64,000 bases of DNA, from positions 75,790,529-75,854,528 of the forward strand of contig CM070873.1 of NCBI GenBank assembly GCA_036365515.1. The letters are read 5' to 3'. Shown here one piece after another: positions 24,035 through 36,727 of the stretch. The notes below the pieces were generated by a model. The model saw nothing but the letters and a program-made list of their open reading frames with translations, made no database searches and was not told the DNA's origin. The number at the start of each line of letters is the position of its first letter. Position 1 is the stretch's first letter. The DNA comes from Torymus aiolomorphi (taxonomy: Eukaryota; Arthropoda; Insecta; Hymenoptera; Torymidae). Position numbers and translations under genes: made by a program.

Positions 24035-24379
24035 AGACTTACAGTTACCCTTTTCGAAACTGATACATAAGGTACACTACGATGTACACGATATTGCTTT
24101 TTTTTTTATTAATCGATACATAATTAAGTAAGAATAACATTATTATCAAATTTAATATAGTTACTTTATTTAAAAATATTAGAAGTAAATAACAATAATT
24201 TTTTTCATCAAAAATAAACGACATGGAAAGGATGTGTTTATAAATCCCTACCATACCGACATCATCATTTAATTTTTATTTACTATGATAAATCCTGCAG
24301 TCTTTTTTTTATAAATGAATGCGATTTTCTGTCTTTCACAATACATGCCAAAAATACATGGTTAAAAAATTTTTTAAAC

Positions 24380-24442
24380 TTCAACTGAAAAATTTTCTTA
24401 GATTATAAAATGTGTATTGGTTAAGTATAAATAACATTTAAA

Positions 24443-24534
<92 letters not shown>
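24380..24534. repeat. repeat Y (inverted copy) and TA microsatellite
   Basis: 24380-24441 is repeat Y in reverse orientation. 24447-24534 is (TA)n, into which a mariner has inserted. Confidence 0.85.
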
Positions 24535-24535
<1 letters not shown>

Positions 24536-25826
24536 GAGGGTCATTTGACAAGTACCTAGCCTCACCGCCAGATGGTGCCACTATCGCACCAGAAATACAC
24601 TACAGTGCAGTATCTTCCTGTAAACTGTAGACGAAATTTCAGCCGGATCGGAGTTGTAGTTTATTTTTTAGAGCGTGTGAAAGCAAATGTGTCCGTTGAT
24701 TTTTGAAAAAATGGAGAAAGAACAATATTGGTCGGTGATTTGATTCTTGTTTTTGCAAGGGAAATCGCGCAGTGAAATTAAAGAACGCTTGGATGCAGTG
24801 TATGGGGATGCTTCTCCTTCGATGGCGACCGTTAAATTTTGGTATAACGAGTTTCAACGTGGTCGTACGTCGGTTTTTGATGATCCACGCCCAGGTGCTC
24901 CGAAAACAGCCACTACGGAGGAGAACGTGACAAAAATACACGATATCGTTTTGTCAGACCGCCGATTAAAGGTGCACGAGATAGCTGCGATAGTAGGCAT
25001 CTCAGAAGAACGCGTGTGGCATATCCTACATGAGATTTTAGGCATGAGGAAGCTGTCAGCAAGGTGGGTGCCGCGTTTGCTGACTGCAGACAACAAGCGC
25101 ATCCGTGTGACCAGTTCAGAGCAGTGTTTGGAACTGTTTAATCGCAATCCAAAAGAGTTTTTGCGTCGTTACGTGACCGTCGACGAAACATGGATTCACT
25201 ACTACACTCCAGAGACCAACGAGCAGTCAAAACAGTGAACCTTACCCGGTGAACCTGCTCCGAAGAAGGCGAAGACGGTCCCGTCGGCCGGAAAGGTGAT
25301 GGCCACTGTTTTCTGGGATTCTCAAGGTGTGATTTTTATTAACTATCTGGAGAAGGGCAAAACGGTCACAGGACAGTATTACGCCGAACTATTGAGCCGA
25401 TTTGACGCCGTGTTAGAAGAAAAACGGCCCCATTTGTCTAAAAAGAAAGTGCTTTTCCACCACGATGATGCACCGGCTCACACTTCTGCACTCGCGACGG
25501 CTAAATTGGTCGAATTACGCTACGAACTGCTGCCCCATCCACCGTATTCTCCAGATTTGGCTCCGTGCGACTTTTTTTTTGTTTCCGAACCTAAAAAATT
25601 CGCTCGCCGGGAAGAGATTCCACTCCAATAACGAAATAATCGCCGCCACGGAGGCCTATTTTGCAAACCAAGAGAAAACATTTTTTTCAACGGGGTTAAA
25701 AAAATTGGAACACCGCTGGACCAAGTGTATTCAACTAAAAAGAGACTACATTGAAAAATAAATTTTATTTTTTGTAAAATTTTGGTGTTTTCATTTGTAG
25801 GCTAGGTACTTATCAAATGACCCTCG
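24535..25826 (+). mobile_element. mariner (DD34D) element, complete but inactive
   Basis: 1,292 bp with ~29-bp inverted repeats CGAGGGTCATTTGACAAGTA / reverse complement of the right end, flanked by TA on both sides. Length, TA duplication and transposase type all fit mariner. It lies in a TA microsatellite, an ideal target. Confidence 0.95.
24711..25761 (+). pseudogene. mariner transposase, two nonsense codons and one frameshift
   Basis: Cut-and-paste transposase of the mariner family, closest in style to the cecropia/Hsmar1 group. The start ATG at 24711 is supported by the frame. TGA at 24741-24743 and TGA at 25235-25237 interrupt it; both look like C-to-T or G-to-A changes at Arg/Trp codons. 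The N-terminal region has two helix-turn-helix motifs ('SMATVKFWYNEFQRG' and 'VHEIAAIVGISEERVWHIL'). Catalytic residues: Asp in 'VDETWIHYY', Asp in 'HHDDAPAH', and Asp after 34 residues in 'LAPCDFF'. A T9 run at 25572-25580 has one T too many, and the C-terminus ('LKKLEHRWTKCI') continues in another frame to 25761. Confidence 0.94.
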
Positions 25827-25833
25827 TATATAT

Positions 25834-26366
<533 letters not shown>

Positions 26367-27061
26367 GGTGACCCATTTTAATCGCCGCACCCGGATTTCT
26401 CGGAACCTGAGCCAGATACAGAAAAATGGTTGAGACAAAAGTTATAGGGGACAAAGGGGGCCACATAATGGTGCTAACGTCTTTGACCTTTCACTTGACC
26501 TTTGAGGTTGTTTCAAGGTCAAAGTGATTTTTTCATATGGAAACACCTAGTTTTGACCCCGGATTCGGAAAGAGCGGGAAATTTTACGTTCAGAATCATA
26601 TTGAGAAATTTTCTCCAGGTCATTTCAAGGTCAAATCTAGGTCAAACTCAGAAAAGTCCGTTTAAAATCGTTTTTTCCATGAACCACAGGCTAAGCTGAT
26701 TCAAATTGATCGTAGGCTTAATAGAGGAACCCACACACCCAAAACTTACACATCCTAGTAAACAAAACTCAAACTCGCACATCCTAACCCCATACACTTC
26801 ATGCCCTCACAGCTGAACTGTTACACCCCGGTCCCACAACCATACCCCACACCCCGCAGTCCCATACATCCCTATCCCATGCATGCTAAGCCCATACACC
26901 CCAAATCCACACAACCTGAACCGTGAAAAATTTTTCTCAAGGGCAAAATGATTTTTTAACCGAAACTTTAAGATCGTTGAAGCTTCTGTTATAAATGTAT
27001 TAACCTTACTTTTTGCACTATCCAGAAACAACGACGTGGACGTAGTAAGGATTGTTTCCTT

Positions 27062-27186
27062 TCGGGTGCTTAATTAAAGTGAGTCCCCTTGCCTCTCACT
27101 GGTCGGGGTGCTTGATTATAGTGAGTCCCCTTGCCTCTCACTGTTCCGGGTGCTTGATTATAGTGAGACCCTCGCCTCTCACTAAT
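27062..27186. repeat. three ~43-bp direct repeats in the left arm
   Basis: Three units of GGTGCTTgATTAtAGTGAG followed by a CCCTTGCCTCTCACT-like block. The mirror image lies at about 28770-28895 in the right arm. Such subterminal repeats can be transposase-binding sites, but that is inference. Confidence 0.85.
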
Positions 27187-27189
27187 GTA

Positions 27190-27480
27190 AATAAATTTTT
27201 ATTTAACCTCGAAGCAAGTGTTCGAAATTACGACCATTTGCTCCAAGGCACATAGTCAAACGCCTTTGACTATCTGCTCTTGTAGTGGGTTGTTGCTCAA
27301 AAATAGCATTTTCCAAATATCCCCATAAACAAAAGTCTGATGGTGAAGTATGGGATGAAGAAGCAAGCCATTTCACCGTACCTCCTCAACCAATCACTCT
27401 AATACTAAAGTGTTTATTAAAAAATGCTGTTATTATGAGCGTGAAATGTGGTGCTGCACTATCCTGCTAGAACCTGAAAA
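27190..27480 (-). pseudogene. antisense, truncated second rosa-type transposase 3' end
   Basis: The reverse complement matches 28410-28753 of the plus-strand transposase. It covers the sequence around the second and third catalytic positions (AGTGCAGCACCACATTTCAC and CATCAGACTTTTGTTTATGG) through the C-terminus. Several frame breaks make it non-coding. The degree of divergence from the plus copy increases towards 27480, beyond the highly similar outer arms. Confidence 0.8.
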
Positions 27481-27899
27481 ATAAATTTAAAAGAACCATT
27501 GACGGAACCTATTTTCTTCGTAGATGTGTCTTTAATGATTACATTATCAAAATTAGTATTTCTGAAATTCGAACGCTACTAATTCACATTATTTACATAA
27601 AACAAAAAAATAAAAGGAAGTTTTAGTTTTATTTGCAATTAAAATAAGAAATAATGCTTTATTGAATTGAACACCTTTAATGTTTTAACGATTATTTTAT
27701 TTTAAAATTTAAAATTAAAGAAGTGTGACAAACGAAGTATTTATGGCAATTACAGTTAGCTAATTAAAGTTACCGTAAATTTCCAACGTTTTTCCTTTTT
27801 AGGCGCGACCGTATACGGGCGAGCCTTATAGTTATTAATATTTTTGATACCATTTTACTATTTAAATTTAATAGTAATTAAATGATAATTAAATGATAA
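27481..27899. other. AT-rich spacer inside the rosa-type element
   Basis: No coding similarity seen. A block near 27800-27838 (GGCGAGCCTTATA) resembles one near 12597-12632. Confidence 0.5.
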
Positions 27900-28753
27900 A
27901 ATGATAATCGAGTTGTAACTATCCTTGCAATAATTCATCTTGACCCACACATTAGCGCTCGTCAAGTCGAAAGGGAAATTGGTATTCCAAGAAATACTTT
28001 TTTAAGAATTATGAAGGTGCTTCAACATCACGCGTTTCATATTACTTTGGTTCAAGAGCTACAGTTTCGGCATTTCCAGCAGCGTATTGTGTTTTGCCAA
28101 TGGGCTTTACAAATGATAGAAAAAGATCCAGACTTTTTTAACTTTGTTCTTTTTTCTGATGAGGCACAATTTCAAAGTGATGAGGAACTGAATAGGCATA
28201 ATTGCCATTATTGGTCTGATGTGAATCCTCATTGGGTCAGAACTGTAAACCATCAAAGAGTATTATTGTATGGTGGGGGATTATCAATGAATATTTGATT
28301 GGCCCTTATTTTTTTGAAGCAAATGTAAATCAACATAGCTATTTGACGCTAATAAGAGATGAACTACCTGGATTGATGGACGATGTTGATTTAGAAACGC
28401 GACGAAGAATGTGGCTCCAGCAGGACGGTGCAGCACCACATTTCACTCGAATTGTAAGGGCTTTTTTGAATGAGCACTATGGTAACAGATGGATTGGTCG
28501 AGGAGGTCCGGTTAACTGGCCTGCTTGCTCACCCGATCTTACATCACCAGATTTCTATTTATGGGGGTATTTAAAAAATGCTGTTTTTGAGCAACAGCCC
28601 ACTACAAGAGTTGATATGCAGTACAGGATTCGTCGAGCATGCGCTGCCATTCCGAGACAAACTTTGCTGAACACAGTTCGCCATTTTCAAAGGCGTTTGA
28701 CTATGTGCCTTGAAGCAAATGGTTGTAATTTCGAACACTTGCTTCGAGGTTAA
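27900..28753 (+). pseudogene. rosa-type (DD41D) mariner transposase, 5' truncated, frameshifted
   Basis: Coding similarity starts just after a TAA at 27897-27899 with part of a helix-turn-helix ('ISARQVEREIGIPRNTFLRI'). It continues to the first catalytic Asp in 'LFSDEAQFQ'. A one-base shift near 28262 moves the frame; then 'VWWGIINEYLIGPYFF', 'QQDGAAPH' (second Asp) and 'SPDFYLWGYLK' (third Asp) follow. I count 41 residues between the last two Asp, the signature of the DD41D/rosa group. It ends at 28753, and the stop region is also part of the right inverted repeat. About 100 N-terminal residues are missing. Confidence 0.9.
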
Positions 28754-29597
28754 ATAAAAATTTATTTACATTAGTGAGAGGCGAGGGGACTCACTATAAT
28801 CAAGCACCCCGAACAGTGAGAGGCAAGGGGACTCACTATAATCAAGCACCCCGACCAGTGAGAGGCAAGGGGACTCACTTTAATTAAGCACCCCAAAGGA
28901 AACAATCCTTACTACGTCCACGTCGTTGTTTCTGGGTAGTGCAAAAAGTAAGGTTAATACATTTATAACAGAAGCCTCAACGATCTTAAAGTTTCGGTTA
29001 AAAAATCATTTTGCCCTTGAGAAAAATTTTTCACGGTTCAGAATGTGTGGGTTTGGGGAGTATGGGATTAGCATGCGTGGGATAGGGATGTGTGGGACTG
29101 CGGGGTGTGGGGTATGGTTGTGGGACCGGGGTGTAACAGTTCAGCTGTGAGGGCATGAAGTGTATGGGGTTAGGATGTGCGAGTTTGAGTTTTGTTTACT
29201 AGGATGTGTAAGTTTTGGGTGTGTGGGTTACTCTATTAAGCCTACGATCAATTTGAATCAGCTTAGCCTGTGGTTCACGGAAAAAACGATTTTAAACGGG
29301 CTTTTCTGAGTTTGACCTAGATTTGACCTTGAAATGACCTGGAAAAAATTTCTCAATATGGTTTTGAACGTAAAATTTCCCGCTCTTTCCGAATCCGGGG
29401 TCAAAACTGGGTGTTTCCATATGAAAAAACCACTTTGCCCTTGAAATAACCTCAAAGGTCAAGTTCAAGGTCAAAGACGTTAGCGCCATTATGTGGCCCC
29501 CTTTGTCCCCTATAACTTTTGTCTCAACCATTTTTCTCTATCTGGCTCAGGTTCCGAGAAATCCGGGTGCGGCGATTAAAATGGGTCACCGTGTATA

Positions 29598-30059
<462 letters not shown>

Positions 30060-30062
<3 letters not shown>

Positions 30063-30154
30063 TAACATAAGTTGAGTATGTTCCAGCACTACACTGAAAA
30101 ATAATAAATTTTCTTATTAAAATAATAAAGTTTACTCAAAACTTTTTCTCCGTG
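30060..30154 (-). mobile_element. element end with CACGGAGA terminus, inverted match of 12496-12600
   Basis: Ends TTTCTCCGTG|TA. About 95 bp is the reverse complement of the block at 12496-12600. Confidence 0.65.
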
Positions 30155-30730
30155 TAAAAACTATAAGATTATTCCAAATCATATTTAAGAAAACACGTGT
30201 ATCGGAATTTTGCTTAATTTTTCTTTTTTTTTTACTCGACAGCCAAATTAATATTAGACGCAAAAATAGAGATTACAAAATTTTAAAAGTACCTCAATTT
30301 TGAAATTGCTGTAACTTTCACAGTTTTCAACCTTTTGGGATGTTCTTTTTTTTGCAAAATATGAGGAAGTTCATCTAGTTTTCAGAAAAGTTTTTACTTT
30401 AATAATTAAGATTCATCTTACAGAGTTATTAATGAAAAACTGAAAAATGACGATTTAAAAAAAATGTAAATATCTCAAAAACAATAATTTTTGCTCTGAA
30501 ATTTTAATATGTTTTTATACATTCAAAAACTAACTTTTCCAGTAGGTGAGAATATGCTGTTTTTTTATTTTTTTTTTTAATGAATTTTCAAAGTTTTAAT
30601 CGATTTTTTCGATTTGTAAGCTCACAACTCGTCCCGTTTTCCAAAAATTATGCCATTTCTCTATCTATTTACTATCCCATTTACAAATATTTTAATAGAA
30701 TAAAGAACAAACTTTAAAATAAGTCACCAG

Positions 30731-31206
30731 CATAGACATAGATAGACTGAGCACCCAATGAGTGGCGCGGAGCCCTTCATTAGAAAGGAAGAGCAATAGT
30801 GGCAGACTCTTTCTCTTTCTAATCGTCATAGTAGTGAGGAGAAGGAGGAGGAGGCGTAGCTGTATATATGTAGATCTGTATCATTTACATGCTTAATTTA
30901 TTTAATACGTAGACTTGTTTTATACTTTATCGTTTATTGGAATTTTTTTTTAAAGTAGAATAAATAAATGTTGTAATGGTTTCGAGCTGTTGTATCTGTA
31001 AACTTTTTGTAAAATTTGAGGTTATGGGTATCAAAACAAATTATGAGCTTTGTGCGCATGCGCATAGCCTGCTTCTCCTCCGACCTTCTAACCCTCACTC
31101 TATCCGCTGTGCGAGATAAAAAGGGAGCCTACCAGCATATCTCTGTCCTTCGATTCGGGTACTCGCCGGCCCGTAAGACCGCTCAGTCTATCTGTATAAG
31201 TCTATG
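30731..31206. mobile_element. MITE with 8-bp target duplication (family M), copy 1
   Basis: Inverted ends CATAGACATAGATAGACTGA and, at the right, TCAGTCTATCTGTATAAGTC-TATG. Flanks GTCACCAG (30723-30730) and GTCCCCAG (31207-31214) are an 8-bp duplication with one change. The related copy at 50149-50422 has a perfect 8-bp duplication. Eight bases suggest hAT- or P-type mobilisation. No coding sequence. Confidence 0.85.
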
Positions 31207-31539
31207 GTCCCCAGGAAGGTTTCTTGATCAATTATACGTGAATTTGTAGCGTTCTGAAGTTTAAGAAAGTATTGAAAGCTTACACAAAAATGTATGTTCA
31301 TCTTGATTTACGATTCTATAGCATGTCACATTCTTGAAAGTCTTACTGACTAGGAGAGGCCACGAACTCCGGATCACGGATTCCGCTCAAACTTTGCGAT
31401 ATGTTTTTGGATGTAGAAATATAAAGAAAACTGCAATATTAGACCCTAACGCTCAAAAAAACCTAACTTCTCCGATTTTTTAGCTTTATTTTGAAAGAAG
31501 GCTTGAAAAAAACCTCTACTTGAAACGGTAACTATTTAA

Positions 31540-31864
31540 CTTCGGGGAGTCTTAAATATAATTTCAAAAATAGAGAATAAAACTAGAGAAAATGAGCTTT
31601 CATTTGCTTTTTTAAGAATTGAAAAATGTTAATTCCTTCAAAAGTTATGTAAGTTTAAAATTGAGCATCGAAAGTGCATCAAAATATGCCGGCAGTCGAA
31701 CAGTTTAATTTTAGGGATTAAACAGTGCATTTTCGATGCTCTATTTTAAACTTTTATAACTTTGGAAGGAATCAACATTTTTTAATTCTTAAAAAAGCAA
31801 ATGAAAGCTCATTTTCTCTAGTTTTATTTTCTATTTTTGAAATTATATTTAAGACTCCGCGGAG
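31540..31864. mobile_element. TTAA foldback MITE inside element B
   Basis: Hairpin of about 140-bp arms (shared AAGCAAATGAAAGCTCATTT) with a ~45-bp loop, flanked by TTAA on both sides (31536-31539, 31865-31868). It interrupts the left inverted repeat of B, which is contiguous in the right copy. Confidence 0.9.
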
Positions 31865-32373
31865 TTAAGGTAAAAGTACCCTTTATGGAACAGCTTTTGC
31901 TAGTTTAGAGTTTGGATTGAGATTAAAACTATTGTACGGGAGTAATATTTACAATTTTTGGATATCAATCGATGGGATCAAAGATTAAAATGAGACCTTA
32001 AAAAAGCAAATTGAATACGAATTGTAATTATTACAATTAAAAAACGAAACCGACACCAAGTACGTATTATGGAACGACATTTTTACAGATTGTCCCCCCG
32101 TTCCATAATCGATGTCCCCATTTTGGAACAGGATAGAAATCAGTTTTAATTTAATAACTTATGTACTATTTTACTTACAATAAGAGGCTTATGATATACA
32201 AATGATGATTTTAAATTTTTTATAATTTTTTTATTAAAAAACATGAATATAAAATACAATTTTAAACGTATCAAATTAATACAATAATTGCATACAACTT
32301 AAAATACTTAATACTTATTTTTAAATATCTGAAATTACAATTAATTTATTTTTTGGTTTGGATTTATTATTTG

Positions 32374-33112
32374 CTACACTATTTTCATTTCAAGCATAGT
32401 CTCTTCTTCCATCGTATTACTTTTTAAGTTATTTTTAAGATTACTCGAGTGAAGATTTATTTTTTCAGAAGTTATTACACTTTCTTGACAAATCTCATTA
32501 TTGACTGTTCGACTGATAGATTTTTGTGTTTGATCATTGTATACTATATTGCAGATGGAGAAAAAACTCCCAAAAAAATTCAACATGATTAAAATAAGAA
32601 AAATGTTAATATAGTTACATGAATAATTTGCAATTAGATTGTACGAACCCCATTGACTTAGTTTCTCAATCAAATTTTCTGTTGTAAAATCTTCACAGTT
32701 ATCGAGTAACCATTCTTCATTTAATATGCAATTATCCTTATTTAAACTGTTGCTTAGTTCTATACTACTTTTCTATATGAGGTTTCAAAACTTTAGATGA
32801 GCCAGGTCTTGAAGGAGATTCTTGTGGATCTTTACAGCTCTGTGGAGAGATGTGGCTGGGATATTCAATTTAGCTGCAATTTGCAGTGCAGCATTAACTG
32901 CATTAAAAGCATTTTTGCAATTGTAATGCAGAATACAGTCTCCTTTTGATTTTTAGTTTCTTTTTGTCTGGTTGAACTTTCTTGCGAATAACTTTATTGT
33001 TCTAAGCATTCTTTTTTAACATCTCTTTAATATCTTCCGTAGTCTCATTTTATTTGTCTTATGTTGTGCGCTTATTTTTTTTCTTCGCTGTCATTTTTCT
33101 TGAGTTTCATAA
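32374..33112 (-). pseudogene. remnant of the element B protein, helix-turn-helix fragment
   Basis: On the minus strand several short frames line up: a Lys-rich start near 33112, 'ALQIAAKLNIPATSLHRAV' (pipsqueak-type helix-turn-helix, about 32925-32865) and then 'LNEEWLLDNCEDFT' leading into the 99-codon open frame ending at 32374. Stops and frame changes separate them. No catalytic residues are visible. Probably the DNA-binding half of a degraded transposase; assignment is tentative. Confidence 0.4.
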
Positions 33113-33693
33113 AATCTGTAAAAAATAAAAAACAAATTTCTAAAGGAATGTAACTTACAAACTGATTTTTTATCAAATTTATAGGTTAGGTTTGTTATTT
33201 ATGTTTCACAATCAGAATTTCACAAACAAATATATACTTACTTATTAGTAAAATGATGCAGGAAACTGAAATGATTGTTCACGCACGTCTCAAGATAATG
33301 CTAAATCATAAATAACTTTAAAACTTTTGAGTGAAAACGCGCTCCATAAAGGGGACATACTTAGAGACAGAGGTCCCCGAACTTGGAACGCCACCTTTGA
33401 CTGTTCCATAAACTCGGACTACACTCGTTTGTATGCGGCAATTATGAAACACTAAAATATTTATTGAAAATCTTTATTGTTGCAGAAAAACTACTGTGAA
33501 ACTTTAATCTATGAGTAAAAAACTGCATATTATAAAAAGATTGATATTTGAAAAGTGTTGGAGTGCATAGTTACAGTTAATAAAATAAAACGTATGAAAC
33601 CAGCATCATTGACTTCAACAGCCACAGATTTGAGTCGATCTCAGAATACACGCAGTCATATATTTTTTTTAAATTATAATTATATCTTTGCAT

Positions 33694-34151
33694 ATTACAT
33701 AATAAACTTTCACTATTCAGATAAAATTTTGATATTGTTTATCTGCATCATTAATAGACTTTATTTTACTATATTTTAAACTGTTCCATAAAGGGATCAC
33801 GATTTGAGCGATGTTTCATAATGGGTACTTTTACCTTAAATGGTTACCGTTTCAAGAAGAGTTTTTTTTCAAGCCTTTTTCAAAATAAAGCTAAAAAGAC
33901 GCTGAACTTCACTTTTTTGTCCATTACATAATAAACTTTCACTATTCAGATAAAATTTTGATATTGTTTATCTGTATCATTAATAGACTTTATTTTACTA
34001 TATTTTAAACTGTTCCATAAAGGGGTCACGATTTGAGCGATGTTTCATAATGGGTACTTTTACCTTAAATGGTTACTGTTTCAAGAAGAGTTTTTTTTCA
34101 AGCCTTTTTCAAAATAAAGCTAAAAAGACGCTGAACTTCACTTTTTTTGGG
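33694..34151 (+). repeat. 229-bp tandem duplication
   Basis: Units 33694-33922 and 33923-34151 are direct repeats with only a few differences (for example TCTGCATC against TCTGTATC). The second unit runs into the right inverted repeat of B. A recent local duplication. Confidence 0.9.
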
Positions 34152-34257
34152 CGTTAGGGTCTAATATTGCAGCTTTCTTCATATTTCTACATACAAAAAC
34201 ATATCGCAAAGTTTGAGCCGAATCTGTGATCCGGAGTTCGCGGCCTCTCCTAGTGAG

Positions 34258-34800
34258 ATAAAAATTTATTTTATTATATATTGTATTTATTTTATTTTAT
34301 TTGAATTTCGCGCCAGCGATTTTATTTTAGATCGCCGGGACAGTTCGCCGCTAGGTGGCCGCGATTGATTCCAGGCGTTCCCACTAACAATTTGAGGCGT
34401 CACGGGGTATATAAAGCGGTGAGATTAACAACCAAGATTTTTATGGGTTTCTACTCCTAGCGAGGTTTTTTCCCATTCTACACTCGACTTAGTAGTTCAG
34501 CTATACAACCGTTCTTGTTCTATAGCTTCTGATAGTGTGGAAATGCCTTTACAGGGAAACGCACAACATCCTCTTTTCTAATTTTCTTTTCAAAGAGAGG
34601 TAACTGAAATCGCCCTGGCGTCTCGTACGTGGATTTACTTCTATCTAAGTGACTCCTGGCATGTTGTACCTCACTGGTAGGGAGCGATGGAGGGGGCCTC
34701 GGCCATCCCTTCTTTCTTTACCAAGATCTCTATTTCTTACATTATCATAAAAATTATTTTTGTACACTGTTAAAAAAAATTTCACATTATTATAATGGCA
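34258..34800 (+). promoter_or_regulatory. GC-richer segment with a TATA box upstream of the transposase remnant
   Basis: TATATAAA at 34408-34415 lies in GGGG-TATATAAAGCGG within about 450 bp of GC-richer DNA, followed by the transposase frames from about 34813. It could be the promoter of element A. A solo LTR is another possibility, but I find no paired ends. Confidence 0.35.
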
Positions 34801-34812
34801 CCGATTTCTACC

Positions 34813-36727
34813 AAATAACGATGCTTGGACCTAAAGGGAGGTACAAGAATACAGTTTATCATTCTTCAAAAAATCCACTTAGGGAGTTAGGTGACTTAAC
34901 AGAAGCTCTACAGAGTTTGAATCAAAATATTCCTCTATTCAGAGAAGATACAATTTATGCAAGTCGTTGTACAATATTACACGAAGAAGTGAAGACTGCT
35001 ATTTCTGATGTACCAAATTCAAGTAGTTAAGAATCTTCAAGTTCTTTGAAAAAGAACTCAATGAGACCTTTATTTATTTAAAATTAAAAACTTCACCTGT
35101 CAAAAAGTTTCAAACTGTGAACAGTAGTGGCTCAAAAATAGTAAAATAGATTTCGAGAATTGTTCAAGTTTTCGTGAAAAAGTGCGGTTGCTAACTCTTA
35201 TTCCAACTGATATTTCTAAAAACTATTTATTGTTAGTTATAACCAATGTAACTAAATATGTGATTGACGAAGCGCGAGCACTAGTGAATGATGGACATAT
35301 CTACAAACAGCCTGGAACTTACATGGGCGATTCTTTAGATAGTGGCACTGTGTCCAAAGTCAAAGATTATTAATGAAACAATGATTTTAATTGCTCCTGT
35401 CAGAGTGAATAAAGTGACACAATGTCCGTTAAAGAGAATGGCCTGAAAAGTAAAAAAGTTAAGCGTTTTCTCACTTGTAGCATGAAAGAAATGTACATAT
35501 TATTCAGAGAGGAGAATCCTAAAGTGGTAATGGAAATTGGCAAATCTAAATTCTATGATTTAAGGCTAAAATGGGTTGTACCTCATGTACCCAGCGATAC
35601 GTGTCTTTTCGTCTATTGTGCAAATTTAAATCTAATGTGAATGGTTTTACAAAATTATAACAAAAACAAATCTAGCATTTCGGATGTCGAATAAAAAATG
35701 TCCAAATGAAGATGGTTTTAATTTAGAAGTAATCTCCTTAAGGGGACGCCGGAGTCAATGTATTTTAAATGGAGGATGGCGCTGTAATCAGTAAAACGCG
35801 TTTTTATTATATAAATTAAAAGATTCTTATCTTTTTGGATTTTGGAGACTTTAGCGCGCTTTGGATATTAATGTTTAGTTATTTCTCAAAATCGAAACTC
35901 ACACAATCAATTAATTGCCGAGAAAACCTTGAAAAACTTTCTCGGGTAACATAACCTATAAATTACGAAACTGCAAGATCATAAATCTTTTGAATTTTTA
36001 GACTTGAGCGCGCTTTGTATATAAATTTTAAGTATTTTCCCAAATTTTCAGCACAATCGGTTAATTATTCGAAGAGAAAACTTTGAAAAACTAACTGACG
36101 GGACTTCGGCCTCCCCTTAACAGAAGAATATCTTTGTGAAGAAATAACTTATAATATTTGGAAAAAATCAGATTTGCTAAATAAAACTGATGCAATAAAA
36201 AATTTTTAATAGAATTTAAAAAGGTCGCGCAAAAAATTGGTTATACATGTAGACTTTGCAGAAAATTGGGCAATCTTACTGCAAAATGAAATTCAAAGCT
36301 ATCATTGGAGTCAAAATCAAATATCCATATTTACGTCAGTTTGTTACTATGGAAATGATACAACAATCAGTTATGTAACAGTTAGTAATGATATGAAACA
36401 TGATTCTACTCATGCCTTAATGGCTGTGAATTTAATTATAAAAGATTTGCGGGAAAACACATTTCGCAGCAGATAGAAGATATTACAATTATTTCAGATG
36501 AAGCTGCGAGTCATTTCAAAAATAGATACCAATTCCATGAACTCCAAAATTCAATGGAAAATTTAAAATTATGGCTGTTTTCTGCATCCGGTCATGGAAA
36601 AAATCTATGCGATGGTATTGGAGGTTTAGTTAAACATTATGCCACAACCAACAATCTGTCTAGAAAGGATGTTGGTTTCATTAGAAATGCAGATGATTTA
36701 GTGACTCACGTTTCAAAATATTTTTAA
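34813..36727 (+). pseudogene. transposase-like protein of unnamed family, multiply broken
   Basis: Consecutive frames give pieces of one protein. 'ISKNYLLLVITNVTKYVIDEA' and 'GDSLDSGTVSKVKDYY' (35205-35372) precede 'MKEMYILFREENPKV' and 'SKFYDLRLKWVVPHVP' (35422-35640). Then come 'EDGFNLEVISL' before and 'EEYLCEEITYNIWKK' after a TTAA MITE; 'IHVDFAENWAILLQNEIQSY' (36237 on); 'HDSTHALM'; 'IISDEAASHFKNRYQF'; and 'FSASGHGKNLCDGIGG' (about 36490-36640). The Asp in VDFAEN and in SDEAA are candidate metal ligands of a DDE-like fold. I recognise this combination as common in insect genomes but cannot name the superfamily. At least four stops or frameshifts. Confidence 0.65.
35742..36116. mobile_element. 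TTAA MITE inserted in the transposase remnant
   Basis: Flanked by TTAA (35738-35741, 36117-36120). Ends are GGGGACGCCGGAGTC and the reverse complement of GGACTTCGGCCTCCCC. Internally a ~120-bp unit with GAGCGCGCTTTG is directly duplicated (about 35822-35937 and 35968-36093). The coding similarity resumes on its right side. Confidence 0.85.

Larger units (their letters stand above)
31350..34253. mobile_element. element B, TGA target duplication, CTAGGAGAGG termini
   Basis: 2.9 kb, flanked by TGA (31347-31349 and 34254-34256). The inverted repeats start CTAGGAGAGGCCACGAACTC. It inserted into the left arm of element A, whose right arm shows the empty-site sequence. The left repeat of B is itself split by a TTAA MITE. 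GTTCCATAAAGGG-like motifs recur near both ends (33344, 33781, 34011; reversed near 31883 and 32103). Coding remnants are on the minus strand. Confidence 0.85.
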
